Assembly (NCBI RefSeq): GCF_000423885.1
Contig: NZ_AUIV01000009.1
Coordinates: forward strand, 73,241 to 137,240
DNA: 64,000 nt
Reading direction: 5' to 3'
Source: Thermomonas fusca DSM 15424
GTDB taxonomy: Bacteria; Pseudomonadota; Gammaproteobacteria; Xanthomonadales; Xanthomonadaceae
In this document: positions 41,957-50,544 of the stretch, piece after piece
How the letters are laid out: every line of letters starts with the position of its first letter
Position numbering within the stretch: position 1 is the first letter of the stretch
Notes under the pieces: model-generated
Databases searched by the model: none
The model's input: the letters and a program-made list of their open reading frames with translations, nothing else
What the model was told of the DNA's origin: nothing
Position numbers and translations under genes: made by a program

Positions 41957-43615
41957 ATGCGCAAACTCACCTGTGCCGTGCTGCTGGCGCTGGCGGCCAC
42001 ACCGCTGTGGGCCGCCGATGTCACCGTGCTCACCGCCAGCCGCATCCACACCATGGACGCCGCGCGCCCGCAGGTGCAGGCGATGGCCTTCGATGCGTCG
42101 GGGAAGGTGCTCGACGTCGGCGATGCCAAGGAAGTTCTGGCGCGCCATCCTGGTGCGAAGCGGCTCGACGTGGGCAGCGCCACCGTGGTGCCCGGCCTGA
42201 TCGACGCACATGGCCACATGTCCGGGCTGGGCTGGGCGATGCTGACCGCCGACCTGGTTGACACCGCCAGCAAGGCCGAGATCGTGGAGCGGCTGCGGGC
42301 CAAGGAAAAGGAACTGAAGCCCGGCGAATGGCTGATCGGCCGCGGCTGGGACCAGAACGACTGGCCGGAGAAAGCGTTCCCGACCGCCGCCGATCTGGAT
42401 GCAGCATTCCCCGAGCGCCCGGTCTGGCTGTCGCGCATCGACGGCCACGCCGGCTGGGCCAACAGCGCCGCGATGCGCGCGGTGAAGCGCGACCTGTCCG
42501 GCGACTGGCAGCCGGATGGCGGCAGCATCCGCCGCGACGGCAAGGGGCAGCCCACCGGCGTGTTCATCGACAACGCGATGGCGCTGGTCGACGCCGCCCA
42601 GCCCGCCGCCAGCGAAGCCACCGCCGAAAAGGCGCTGGCGCTGGGCATGCGGGCGGCGGTCGAGCACGGCCTGACCGGCATGCACGACGCCGGCATCCCG
42701 CTGGTGGAACTGCAGCGCTACCAGCGCCTGGCCGACCGCGGCCAGCTGCCGCTGCGCGTCTATGCGATGGCCGACGGCAATGCCGCCGCGCTGGAATCCC
42801 TGTGCGCCAACGGCCTTTACCGGCACCCATCCGGCCGCCTGCAGATGCGCGCGGTCAAGCTGTACGCCGATGGCGCGCTGGGCAGCCGCGGCGCGGCGAT
42901 GCTATCCGACTACAGCGACGACCACGGCAACCGGGGCCTGCTGGTGATGTCGCCCGAGCAGGTGGCTGCCGCGGTGGCCAAGGCGCACCGCTGCGGCGTG
43001 CAGGTGGCTACCCATGCCATCGGCGACCGCGGCAACCGGATCGCGCTGGATGCCTACGCCCGCGAGCTGGGCAAGGGTGCCGCCGGTGACCACCGCTGGC
43101 GTATCGAGCACGCGCAGATCCTCTCGCACGAGGACCTGCCGCGGCTGGCGCAACTGCACGTCATCGCTTCGATGCAGCCCACCCACGCCACCAGCGACAT
43201 GCCGTGGGCGGAAGAGCGGGTGGGGCCGCAGCGCATCGTCGGCGCCTATGCGTGGCGCCAGCTGCGCGATGCCGGCACCCATCTGGCGCTGGGCTCGGAC
43301 TTCCCGGTGGAATCGGTGGATCCGCGGCTGGGCCTGTACGCCGCGGTCAGCCGCGCTGATGCGAACGGATTGCCGGCGGGTGGCTGGTATCCGGACGAGA
43401 AGCTGACCGCGTTCGAAGCATTGCGCGGCTTCACCCTCGAAGCTGCCTACGCCGGATTCGCGGAAGCGGAAGTCGGCAGCCTCGCCGCCGGCAAGCGCGC
43501 CGATTTCGTGGTCTTGGTCGAAGACCCGCTGGCGGTGCCGGAAGCGGCCTTGCGCACGCTGACGGTCAAGGCGACCTATGTGGACGGCAAGCCGGTGTAC
43601 GAAGCCCCCTTGTAG
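41957..43615 (+). CDS. Secreted amidohydrolase, YtcJ-like (amidohydrolase family 3)
   Basis: 552-residue metal-dependent hydrolase with a signal peptide (MRKLTCAVLLALAATPLWA). Metal site landmarks: VVPGLIDAHGHMSGLGW (HxH), the Lys in RAVKLYADGALGSRGAAM, a His in QVATHAIGDRGNRIALDAY, HRWRIEHAQI and an Asp in LALGSDFPVESVDP. The YtcJ group includes enzymes acting on imides, formamides and related amides; the substrate is unknown. The gene sits in opposite orientation between miaB and ybeZ, which are usually adjacent. Its TAG stop lies within the left arm of a palindromic repeat. Confidence 0.92.
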   Translation: MRKLTCAVLLALAATPLWAADVTVLTASRIHTMDAARPQVQAMAFDASGKVLDVGDAKEVLARHPGAKRLDVGSATVVPGLIDAHGHMSGLGWAMLTADLVDTASKAEIVERLRAKEKELKPGEWLIGRGWDQNDWPEKAFPTAADLDAAFPERPVWLSRIDGHAGWANSAAMRAVKRDLSGDWQPDGGSIRRDGKGQPTGVFIDNAMALVDAAQPAASEATAEKALALGMRAAVEHGLTGMHDAGIPLVELQRYQRLADRGQLPLRVYAMADGNAAALESLCANGLYRHPSGRLQMRAVKLYADGALGSRGAAMLSDYSDDHGNRGLLVMSPEQVAAAVAKAHRCGVQVATHAIGDRGNRIALDAYARELGKGAAGDHRWRIEHAQILSHEDLPRLAQLHVIASMQPTHATSDMPWAEERVGPQRIVGAYAWRQLRDAGTHLALGSDFPVESVDPRLGLYAAVSRADANGLPAGGWYPDEKLTAFEALRGFTLEAAYAGFAEAEVGSLAAGKRADFVVLVEDPLAVPEAALRTLTVKATYVDGKPVYEAPL

Positions 43616-43669
43616 GAGGGCCTTCAGGCCCGACCGGACGTAGCGGTCGCGGCTGAAGCCGCTCCTACA
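43611..43669. repeat. REP-like palindrome between convergent genes
   Basis: Two 26-bp arms of the TAGGAGCGGCTTCAGCCGCG type (43611-43636 and 43644-43669) are inverted around a 7-bp loop; arms end in CGACCG/CGGTCG. The left arm departs from the consensus at a few positions. The TAG at its left end (43613-43615) is the amidohydrolase stop codon. The inverted TAG at its right end (43667-43665) is the miaB stop codon. It could also act as a bidirectional transcript end. Confidence 0.85.
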
Positions 43670-45098
43670 GTGAAGCGGCTTCGCCCGTCAGCACCCTGCC
43701 GCGCAGCGAATTGGTCAGTGCTTCGGTGATGAGCACGTCCACGAACTGACCGATCAGCCGCTTCGGCGCGGCAAAGTTCACCGAGCGCATGTTCTCGGTC
43801 TTGCCGGTCAGTTCGTTCGGGTCCTTGCGCGACGGGCCTTCCACCAGCACCGCTTGCACGGTGCCTACCATCGCCTGCGAGATGGTCGCCGCGTGCGCGC
43901 TGATGTGCTTCTGCAGGCGGTCCAGGCGGGCGTGCTTTTCCTCGCTGCTGGTGGTGTCCTCGAGGTCGGCCGCGGGCGTGCCCGGGCGGCGCGAATAGAT
44001 GAAGGAGAAGCTCTGGTCGAAGCCCACGTCCTCGATCAACTTCATGGTCTTGTCGAAATCCGCCGCGGTCTCGCCGGGGAAGCCGACGATGAAGTCCGAG
44101 GAGACCGAAATGTCCGGCCGCACCGCGCGCAGCTTGCGGATCTTCTGCTTGAACTCCAGCGCGGTGTAGCCACGCTTCATCGCCGACAGGATGCGGTCGC
44201 TGCCGGCCTGCACCGGCAGGTGCAGGTAATTGGCCAGCTTGGGGACGTCGCGGTAGGCCTCGATCAGCGAATCACCGAACTCCAGCGGGTGCGAGGTGGT
44301 GAAGCGGATGCGGCCGATGCCGTCGATTTCGGCAATGGCGCGGATCAGCAGGCCGAGGTCGGCATATTGCACATTTTCGCTCGGGCCAAGGTCCTCGCAC
44401 GCGCCGCCATCCCCCAACGGGCCGCGGTAGGCGTTGACGTTCTGGCCCAGCAGGTTGATCTCGCGCACGCCCTGCGCCGCCAGTTCGGCCACTTCGGTCA
44501 GCACCGACTCGAACGGGCGGCTGATCTCCTCGCCGCGGGTATAGGGCACCACGCAGTATGAGCAGTACTTGCTGCAGCCTTCCATGATCGAAACGAAGGC
44601 GGTGGGGCCGTCTGCGCGTGGCTCGGGCAGGCGGTCGAATTTCTCGATTTCCGGGAAGCTGACGTCCACCTGCGGCTGGCCGGATTCGCGGCGCCCGCGC
44701 AGCAATTCCGGCAGCCGGTGCAGGGTCTGCGGGCCGAACACCAGGTCCACGTAGGGGGCGCGATCGAGGATCGCTGCGCCTTCCTGCGACGCCACGCAAC
44801 CGCCGACGCCGATGAGGACCGGCCGGTCACCGCGCTTCAGGCCTTTCCAGCGGCCCAGCTGGCTGAACACCTTTTCCTGCGCTTTTTCGCGAATCGAGCA
44901 GGTATTGATCAGGATCACGTCGGCTTCTTCGGCGTTCGTGGTCAGTTCCATGCCTTCTTCGGCGTGCAGCACGTCGGCCATGCGGGCGGAGTCGTACTCG
45001 TTCATCTGGCAGCCGTGGGTCTGGATGAACAGCTTTTTCGCCCCCGGACGCGCGGGGCGGGCGGCGGGCGGCGAGGGCAGCGGATGCAGATCGGTCAT
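43665..45098 (-). CDS. miaB: tRNA-2-methylthio-N6-dimethylallyladenosine synthase MiaB
   Basis: 477-residue radical-SAM methylthiotransferase that completes ms2i6A37 in tRNAs reading UNN codons. UPF0004 domain Cys ligands: THGCQMNEYDS, INTCSIREKA and GVGGCVASQ. Radical-SAM cluster: MEGCSKYCSYCVVPYTRG (CxxxCxxC). A C-terminal TRAM domain (about 405-470) follows. The ATG at 45098 was chosen over further upstream starts, which add non-homologous sequence. The last three bases lie in the palindromic repeat at 43611-43669. Confidence 0.97.
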   Translation of the reverse strand: MTDLHPLPSPPAARPARPGAKKLFIQTHGCQMNEYDSARMADVLHAEEGMELTTNAEEADVILINTCSIREKAQEKVFSQLGRWKGLKRGDRPVLIGVGGCVASQEGAAILDRAPYVDLVFGPQTLHRLPELLRGRRESGQPQVDVSFPEIEKFDRLPEPRADGPTAFVSIMEGCSKYCSYCVVPYTRGEEISRPFESVLTEVAELAAQGVREINLLGQNVNAYRGPLGDGGACEDLGPSENVQYADLGLLIRAIAEIDGIGRIRFTTSHPLEFGDSLIEAYRDVPKLANYLHLPVQAGSDRILSAMKRGYTALEFKQKIRKLRAVRPDISVSSDFIVGFPGETAADFDKTMKLIEDVGFDQSFSFIYSRRPGTPAADLEDTTSSEEKHARLDRLQKHISAHAATISQAMVGTVQAVLVEGPSRKDPNELTGKTENMRSVNFAAPKRLIGQFVDVLITEALTNSLRGRVLTGEAASL

Positions 45099-45237
45099 GG
45101 CGGGTGTCCGGGGCGCGGCGGGGAATCCGGGCCGGTAATGGGGAGGCAATTCTACCGGCAGGTCACGCCATCTGAACGAGAGCCATTTAAAATCATGGAC
45201 TTGCCAACTTGCGCCGATGCGCGGAGACTTGCCGCCC

Positions 45238-46158
45238 ATGAGGGGAAGGCTCGTTTCTCTGCTGCTGTGCGCGCTGTTTGCGCTGCCTCTGCCTGCGTTT
45301 GCCGGCGGGATCTACAAGTGCGCCGGCCGCGACGGCGTCGACAGCTACGTCAGCAAGCGGTTGCCGGGCGCCCAATGCAAGTTGGTGGGCAGTTACCGCG
45401 CCGGCCGTGCGCCGAAGCCGCGGATCGCGCCGCAGCCGGTGGCCCCCCAGCCTGCCGTGGTCCAGCCGATGGTCGTGGCGACAGCGGCCGCCGCGCCGGT
45501 CACGGTCGCGAAGAAAGCATCCGCCTCCACGCCTGCCGCACCGCGGGTGGTGCGCGGGCAGGTGTATTCGTTCGTGGATGCTGCCGGCGTGCGCAACTAC
45601 ACCAGCGTGCGGCCTGCCGGCCTGCCGACGGCGTCGGTGCGCACCATCAGTTACAGCTATATCGAGAAGTGCTACGCCTGCGGCGCGATGCCCGGGATGA
45701 ACTTCCGCACCCTGCGGCTCAATACCGTCGCCTATCAGGACGAGATCCGCGCCGCCGCGCGCGAACACGGGGTGGACGAGGCCGTGGTGCGCGCCATCAT
45801 CCATGCCGAATCCGCGTTCAACCCCAGAGCGCTGTCGCGGGTCGGGGCGCAGGGGCTGATGCAGCTGATGCCGGCCACCGCCAGCCGTTTCGGGGTAGCC
45901 AACGCCTTCGATGCCACCCAGAACATCCGCGGCGGCGTGCGCTACCTGGCCTGGCTGCTGAAGCGCTTCAACGGCAACCTGACCCTGGCCGCGGCGGGCT
46001 ACAACGCCGGCGAGGGTGCGGTGGACAAGTACGGTGGAGTGCCGCCCTACAGCGAGACCCAGCGCTACGTCCAGCGGGTGGGCGTGCTGGCCGAACGTTA
46101 TCGCGGCGTGCTCAATCCGGTGGCGTCTCCGCTGCGCGGCGGATTGTCGGCTCGTTAA
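45238..46158 (+). CDS. Lytic transglycosylase with DUF4124-like repeats
   Basis: 306-residue secreted peptidoglycan lyase. Signal peptide about 1-22 (MRGRLVSLLLCALFALPLPAFA). Two DUF4124-like modules follow: GIYKCAGRDGVDSYVSKRLPGAQC and QVYSFVDAAGVRNYTSVRP. The C-terminal SLT (GH23) domain spans about 165-290, with catalytic Glu191 in AIIHAESAFNPRALS, then GAQGLMQLMPATASRFGV and LAAAGYNAGEGAV. A central Ala/Pro/Val-rich linker separates the modules. A -10-like TAAAAT at 45188-45193 is the best promoter element upstream. An ATG at 45217 would add seven residues before the signal peptide. Confidence 0.92.
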   Translation: MRGRLVSLLLCALFALPLPAFAGGIYKCAGRDGVDSYVSKRLPGAQCKLVGSYRAGRAPKPRIAPQPVAPQPAVVQPMVVATAAAAPVTVAKKASASTPAAPRVVRGQVYSFVDAAGVRNYTSVRPAGLPTASVRTISYSYIEKCYACGAMPGMNFRTLRLNTVAYQDEIRAAAREHGVDEAVVRAIIHAESAFNPRALSRVGAQGLMQLMPATASRFGVANAFDATQNIRGGVRYLAWLLKRFNGNLTLAAAGYNAGEGAVDKYGGVPPYSETQRYVQRVGVLAERYRGVLNPVASPLRGGLSAR

Positions 46159-46173
46159 GCGTTCCGTTACACT
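46144..46173 (+). promoter_or_regulatory. Possible promoter of petABC
   Basis: TTGTCG (-35, 46144-46149), an 18-bp spacer and TACACT (-10, 46168-46173, 4 of 6) lie at the 3' end of the transglycosylase gene, 81 bp before petA. Each box has two mismatches. Confidence 0.35.
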
Positions 46174-46253
46174 TCCCTGTCTTTTGCGTCCGGCCAGCGT
46201 TCGCGCCGACCAGCCGCAGCGTGTTTTCGTGCAATTTTCTTTCGGAGTGCGGG

Positions 46254-46853
46254 ATGGCCAACGAAGAGGTCAACACCGGTCGACGCCGGTTCCTCACCGC
46301 GACGACCGCGGTGGTGGGAGCGGTGGGCGCCGGCTTTGCGGCGGTGCCGTTCATCAAGTCGTGGAGTCCCAGCGCGCGCGCGCGCTTCGCGGGTGCGCCC
46401 GTGTCCCAGGACATCGGCGCGCTTGAGGAAGGCCAGCAGCTGGTCATCAACTGGCGCGGCCAGCCGATCTTCATCGCGCGTCGCTCCAAGGCGATGCTGG
46501 ACATCCTGCCGCAGATGGATGCGCTGGTCGCCGACCCGAAGTCGAACAACGCCGACCAGCAGCCCGAGTACGCCAAGAACGAATGGCGTTCGATCAAGCC
46601 GGAAATCCTGGTGCTGGTGGGCGTCTGCACCCATCTGGGCTGCGCCCCCGAGCTGCATGCCGAGGTCAAGCCGCAGCCGTTCGATCCGGATTGGAAGGGC
46701 GGCTATTTCTGCCCCTGCCACAAGTCGCGCTACGACCTCGCCGGTCGCGTGTACAAGTCGCAGCCGGCGCCGGCCAACCTGCCGGTGCCGCCCTATCACT
46801 TCGAAAACGACAGCACCCTGGTCATCGGTGTTGATCCGAAGGGAGCCGCGTAA
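46254..46853 (+). CDS. petA: Ubiquinol-cytochrome c reductase iron-sulfur subunit (Rieske)
   Basis: 199-residue Rieske protein of the cytochrome bc1 complex, which accepts electrons from ubiquinol at the periplasmic face. A Tat-type signal anchor with TGRRRFLTATTAVVGAVGAGFAAVP is at the N-terminus and is normally retained. The [2Fe-2S] ligands are in CTHLGC and CPCHKS, with the extra disulfide Cys in the same motifs. Length is typical for bacterial enzymes (about 190-200). petB follows after 3 bp and petC overlaps petB. Confidence 0.97.
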   Translation: MANEEVNTGRRRFLTATTAVVGAVGAGFAAVPFIKSWSPSARARFAGAPVSQDIGALEEGQQLVINWRGQPIFIARRSKAMLDILPQMDALVADPKSNNADQQPEYAKNEWRSIKPEILVLVGVCTHLGCAPELHAEVKPQPFDPDWKGGYFCPCHKSRYDLAGRVYKSQPAPANLPVPPYHFENDSTLVIGVDPKGAA

Positions 46854-46856
46854 GCC

Positions 46857-48140
46857 ATGACGAACAAGATCGTGCAGACCGCCTGCAACGCCGCCAACGG
46901 CGTGATGGACTGGGTCAACGAGCGCGCCCCCGGCATGATGCCGGCCTACCGCAAGCACATGTCGGAGTACTACGCTCCGAAGAACTTCAACATCTGGTAC
47001 ATCTTCGGCGTGCTGTCGATGGTGGTGCTGGTCAACCAGATCCTGACCGGCATCTTCCTGACGATGCATTTCAAGCCGAGCGCGGCGGAAGCCTTCGGCT
47101 CGGTCGAATACATCATGCGCGACGTGGAGTGGGGCTGGCTGATCCGCTACATGCACAGCACCGGCGCCTCGCTGTTCTTCATCGTCATCTACCTGCACAT
47201 GTTCCGCGGGCTGATGTACGGCAGCTACCGCAAGCCGCGCGAGCTGGTCTGGCTGTTGGGCATGGTGATCTACCTGGTGCTGATGGCTGAAGCCTTCATG
47301 GGCTACGTGCTGCCGTGGGGCCAGATGTCCTACTGGGGCGCCAAGGTGATCATCTCGCTGTTCGGCGCGATCCCGGTGATCGGCGGCGGCCTGACCGAAT
47401 GGATCATGGGCGACTACAACCCGGGCGACGCGACGCTGAACCGCTTCTTCGCCCTGCACGTGATCGCGATGCCGCTGGTGCTGCTGCTGCTGGTGGTACT
47501 GCACATCTTCGCCCTGCACGAAGTGGGCTCCAACAACCCCGACGGCGTCGAGATCAAGAAGGGCCCGAAGGGCAACCGCTGGTCCGAGAAGGCGCCCACC
47601 GATGGCATCCCCTTCCACCCGTACTACACGGTGAAGGACCTGTTCTACATCGGCTGCTTCCTGATCATCGCCGCGTTCGTGATCTTCTTCGCGCCGACCT
47701 TCGGCGGTTGGTTCCTCGAGCACGACAACTTCATCGAAGCCAATCCGCTGGTGACGCCGACCCACATCAAGCCGGTGTGGTACTTCACCCCCTACTACGC
47801 GATGCTGCGGGTGGTGCCGTCGTTCTTCGGCATCAAGCTGTGGGGCGTGCTGGTGATGTTCGGCGCCATCGTGATGCTGTTCCTGCTGCCGTGGCTGGAC
47901 CGTTCGCCGGTCAAGTCCTACCGCTACCGCGGCTGGATCAGCTGGAGCATGCTGCTGATGTTCGCGGTCAGCTTCCTGTGGCTGGCCAAGATCGGCGCCG
48001 GCCCGGGTACCGACCCGGTCGAAGCCATCATCGGCCGCATATTGACCTTCCTCTACTTCGCTTTCTTCATCACCATGCCGGTCTGGTCCAAGCTGGACAA
48101 GACCAAGCCGGTGCCTGACCGGGTGACGATGCATGACTAA
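46857..48140 (+). CDS. petB: Ubiquinol-cytochrome c reductase cytochrome b subunit
   Basis: 427-residue cytochrome b with eight predicted helices and two b hemes. Axial-His regions: RYMHSTGASLFFIVIYLHMFRGLMYGSYRKPRE (helix B) and NRFFALHVIAMPLVLLLLVVLHIFALHEVGSNNPDG (helix D). The Qo-site motif reads as a PEW-like variant in the loop TPTHIKPVWYFTPYYAML, that is PVWY rather than PEWY, as in several gammaproteobacteria. Normal length. It overlaps petC by 8 bp. Confidence 0.97.
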   Translation: MTNKIVQTACNAANGVMDWVNERAPGMMPAYRKHMSEYYAPKNFNIWYIFGVLSMVVLVNQILTGIFLTMHFKPSAAEAFGSVEYIMRDVEWGWLIRYMHSTGASLFFIVIYLHMFRGLMYGSYRKPRELVWLLGMVIYLVLMAEAFMGYVLPWGQMSYWGAKVIISLFGAIPVIGGGLTEWIMGDYNPGDATLNRFFALHVIAMPLVLLLLVVLHIFALHEVGSNNPDGVEIKKGPKGNRWSEKAPTDGIPFHPYYTVKDLFYIGCFLIIAAFVIFFAPTFGGWFLEHDNFIEANPLVTPTHIKPVWYFTPYYAMLRVVPSFFGIKLWGVLVMFGAIVMLFLLPWLDRSPVKSYRYRGWISWSMLLMFAVSFLWLAKIGAGPGTDPVEAIIGRILTFLYFAFFITMPVWSKLDKTKPVPDRVTMHD

Positions 48141-48876
48141 GAACTTCCTGACCCGCACGGCGGTGTTCGCTGCCGGCCTCCTGCTCAGCACCGTGGCGCT
48201 CGCCAATGTCGGCGGCAACCTGCAGCAGTCCGGCGTCGACCTGAACGACAAGGCCTCGCTGCAGCGGGGTGCCGCCCTGTACATGAACTACTGCGGCGGC
48301 TGCCATTCGCTGAAGTACATCCGCTACGCGCGCATCGCCGAGGACCTGGGCCTGTCCGAAGAGGACGTGATGGCCAACCTCAACTTCAGCGGCGGCAAGA
48401 TCGGCGACCACGTCATCTCCGCGATGACCCCGGAAATGGGCGTGGCCGCGTTCGGCAAGGCGCCGCCGGACCTCAGCCTGGTTGCCCGCGTGCGGACCAG
48501 CGACTGGGTCTACACCTACCTGAAGTCGTTCTACGTGGACGAGACCCGCCCGGTGGGCTGGAACAATACCCTGTTCCCGAATGCCTCCATGCCGAACCCG
48601 CTGTGGGAACTGCAGGGCGTGCAGCAGCCGGTGTACGGCAAGAAGGACGCCACCGGCGAAATGCCGGTCGAAGGCTTCACCATCAGCCAGCCCGGCCGCG
48701 AGAGCGCCGAGCAGTTCGACCGTACGGCGCGCGATATCACCGCCTTCCTCGAATACGTGGGCGAGCCGGTAGCGCTGAAGCGGCAGAACGTGGGCGTGTG
48801 GGCGATCCTGTTCCTGGTGTTGTTCGCCTTCGTTGCGTGGCTGCTGAAGCACGAATACTGGCGGGACGTTCACTGA
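48133..48876 (+). CDS. petC: Ubiquinol-cytochrome c reductase cytochrome c1
   Basis: 247-residue cytochrome c1. Signal peptide MTKNFLTRTAVFAAGLLLSTVALA, heme c site CGGCH in MNYCGGCHSLKYIRYARIAEDLG, axial Met in the PNPLWELQG...EM region, and a C-terminal membrane anchor (QNVGVWAILFLVLFAFVAWLLKHEYWRDVH). It is the third gene of the petABC operon and ends upstream of sspA, again a conserved gammaproteobacterial order. Confidence 0.97.
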   Translation: MTKNFLTRTAVFAAGLLLSTVALANVGGNLQQSGVDLNDKASLQRGAALYMNYCGGCHSLKYIRYARIAEDLGLSEEDVMANLNFSGGKIGDHVISAMTPEMGVAAFGKAPPDLSLVARVRTSDWVYTYLKSFYVDETRPVGWNNTLFPNASMPNPLWELQGVQQPVYGKKDATGEMPVEGFTISQPGRESAEQFDRTARDITAFLEYVGEPVALKRQNVGVWAILFLVLFAFVAWLLKHEYWRDVH

Positions 48877-48926
48877 CGGGACGGCTGCCGATGGCAGGAC
48901 GCCCCATGGGGAACGAAGCTTGACTG

Positions 48927-48949
48927 CCGCCCGCATCGTGCGGGCGGCG
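48927..48949 (+). other. Stem-loop between petC and sspA
   Basis: A perfect 10-bp GC stem (GCCGCCCGCA and TGCGGGCGGC) with a 3-nt loop lies 50 bp after petC. No T tract follows, so it is not a standard terminator; it may stabilise the petABC transcript or weaken readthrough into sspA. Confidence 0.45.
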
Positions 48950-48992
48950 CAGGTGCGTCCGGCAGTCGCCGGGCGCGGGAGTGGTCCTGATG

Positions 48993-49628
48993 ATGGCTGT
49001 GAGTCCACGCATGCGTAATGCCTTGACCCTGTTTTCTGCAGTCGACGATGTCCTTTGCCACCGCGTGCGGCTGGTGCTGGCGGCCAAGGGCGTCACCTAC
49101 GACCTGATTGCCGTCGATCCGCAGAGTCCGCCCGAGGACCTGATCGACCTGAATCCCTACCACTCGGTGCCGACCCTGGTCGAACGCGACCTGGTCCTGT
49201 ACGCGGCGAGCGTGGTGAGTGAATACCTCGATGAGCGCTACCCGCATCCGCCGCTGATGCCGGTGGAGCCGCTGGCCCGCGCGCGCCTGCGCCTGGCCAT
49301 GCTGCGCATCGAGCACGACTGGGTGCCGCAGGTGCAGGCCATCCAGCTTGGCAACAAGCAACAGGCGGAAGCCGGGCGCAAGCGCCTGAAGGAGCTGCTG
49401 GCGCAGTCGGTGCCGCTGTTCAAGGCCTACAAGTTCTTCCTCAACGGTGAAATGAGTCTGGCCGACTGCGCGATGGCGCCAATCATCTGGCGGCTGGAAG
49501 CGCTGGGCGTGGCGCTGCCGAAGGACGGCAAGGTGATCGAGGAATACGGCAACCGCATCTTCCGCAACCCGGGTTTCGTGCGCAGCCTCACCGACCAGGA
49601 AAAGAACCTGCGCGAGCTCGTCCTCTGA
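48993..49628 (+). CDS. sspA: Stringent starvation protein A
   Basis: 211-residue RNA polymerase-associated protein with a glutathione S-transferase fold. N-terminal thioredoxin-like part (MRNALTLFSAVDDVLCHRVRLVLAAKGVTYDLI, with NPYHSVPTLVERDLVLYAASVVSEYLDERYPHPPLMP) and helical C-terminal part. In E. coli it alters promoter choice under stress and is needed for acid tolerance. ATGs at 48990 and 49011 are alternatives; 48993 gives MAVSPRMRNAL. sspB starts in the stop codon (TGATG). Confidence 0.94.
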   Translation: MAVSPRMRNALTLFSAVDDVLCHRVRLVLAAKGVTYDLIAVDPQSPPEDLIDLNPYHSVPTLVERDLVLYAASVVSEYLDERYPHPPLMPVEPLARARLRLAMLRIEHDWVPQVQAIQLGNKQQAEAGRKRLKELLAQSVPLFKAYKFFLNGEMSLADCAMAPIIWRLEALGVALPKDGKVIEEYGNRIFRNPGFVRSLTDQEKNLRELVL

Positions 49629-50095
49629 TGGGGGAGCCGGTCCTGCCGCCGATGTCCAGCCAGCGCCCGTACCTGCTGCGCGCGCTGTACGAGTGGATCG
49701 CCGACAACGGCATGACCCCGCACGTGCTGGTGGACGCGCGGATGCCCGGGGTGCGGGTGCCGCCGCACACGGTGAAGGATGGCCAGGTCGTCCTCAACAT
49801 CGCCGATCGGGCGGTGACGCGGCTGGAAATGGACAACGATGCGCTGCGCTTTTCCGCCCGATTCGGCGGGGTGAGCCAGTCGGTGGTGGTGCCGATGGCC
49901 GCGGTGATCGCCGTCTATGCGCGCGAAACCGGACAGGGGATGGCGCTTCCGCCCGACCTGCATGCAGGCGAGGCGAGCGGTGTCGACATGGATGCCGGCG
50001 CGGACGTCGTGCCCGCCGTTCCGGCCGATACCGCCGACACGCCGCCGGACACGGATCCCCCCAAGCGGGGCGCCCACCTGCGCATCGTCAAATAG
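49628..50095 (+). CDS. sspB: ClpXP protease specificity-enhancing factor SspB
   Basis: 155-residue adaptor that delivers ssrA-tagged proteins to ClpXP. The folded domain is at about residues 12-105 (SQRPYLLRALYEWIADNGMTPHVLVDARMPGVRVP, then VVLNIADRAVTRLEMDNDALRFSARFGG). A flexible acidic Pro/Asp-rich linker follows, ending in the ClpX-binding tail RGAHLRIVK, the conserved LRxVK motif. The ATG at 49628 overlaps the sspA stop; an in-frame ATG at 49652 (MSSQRPYLL) is also plausible. Confidence 0.95.
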   Translation: MGEPVLPPMSSQRPYLLRALYEWIADNGMTPHVLVDARMPGVRVPPHTVKDGQVVLNIADRAVTRLEMDNDALRFSARFGGVSQSVVVPMAAVIAVYARETGQGMALPPDLHAGEASGVDMDAGADVVPAVPADTADTPPDTDPPKRGAHLRIVK

Positions 50096-50143
50096 CCGCG
50101 CAGCCGAACCACGGCGCAACCGTCTCCCGCCGCTCGGCGGATG

Positions 50144-50479
50144 CTAGGGGTTGAAGCCGCGGACCACCGCTTGTGCTGCCCGCGTCGGTCCGCTGAAGCC
50201 CACCAGCTTGCCACCCAGCAACACCACGCGGCCAATGTGCCGGTTCTGGCCGTCTTCCGAATATTCAAAGCGGAAACTGCGCTCCAGGCCCATCCAACCG
50301 TCGTCCTTTCGGCGCAGGCGCAAGCCGTTGGCGTGCACCGACTGGTCCAGCCACTGCACGCCGGCAGCATCGCAGGCGTCGCGGCTGATCTCGCCGGCAC
50401 GCTCGGCGGCGGCACGCGCCGCGGTGAACATGAAGAAGGCCGTGACGCCCACGATCATTAGAATTAGCAAGGTCGGCAT
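50144..50479 (-). CDS. DUF3301 family small membrane protein
   Basis: 111-residue protein of unknown function. One N-terminal membrane helix (MPTLLILMIVGVTAFFMFTAARAAA) is followed by a soluble domain with the DUF3301 pattern: ACDAAGVQWLDQSVHANGLRLRRKDDGWMGLERSFRFEYSEDGQNRHIGRVVLLGGKLVGF. This family is restricted to proteobacteria. It is divergent from the FHA gene with 65 bp between them. The ATG at 50479 starts just before the helix. Confidence 0.88.
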   Translation of the reverse strand: MPTLLILMIVGVTAFFMFTAARAAAERAGEISRDACDAAGVQWLDQSVHANGLRLRRKDDGWMGLERSFRFEYSEDGQNRHIGRVVLLGGKLVGFSGPTRAAQAVVRGFNP

Positions 50480-50544
50480 CACTCTAATGTGCTGGCACCC
50501 GGCCGCAAGCGCAAGCGCCCTCCATCGATGAGACAGAGTTCCGA

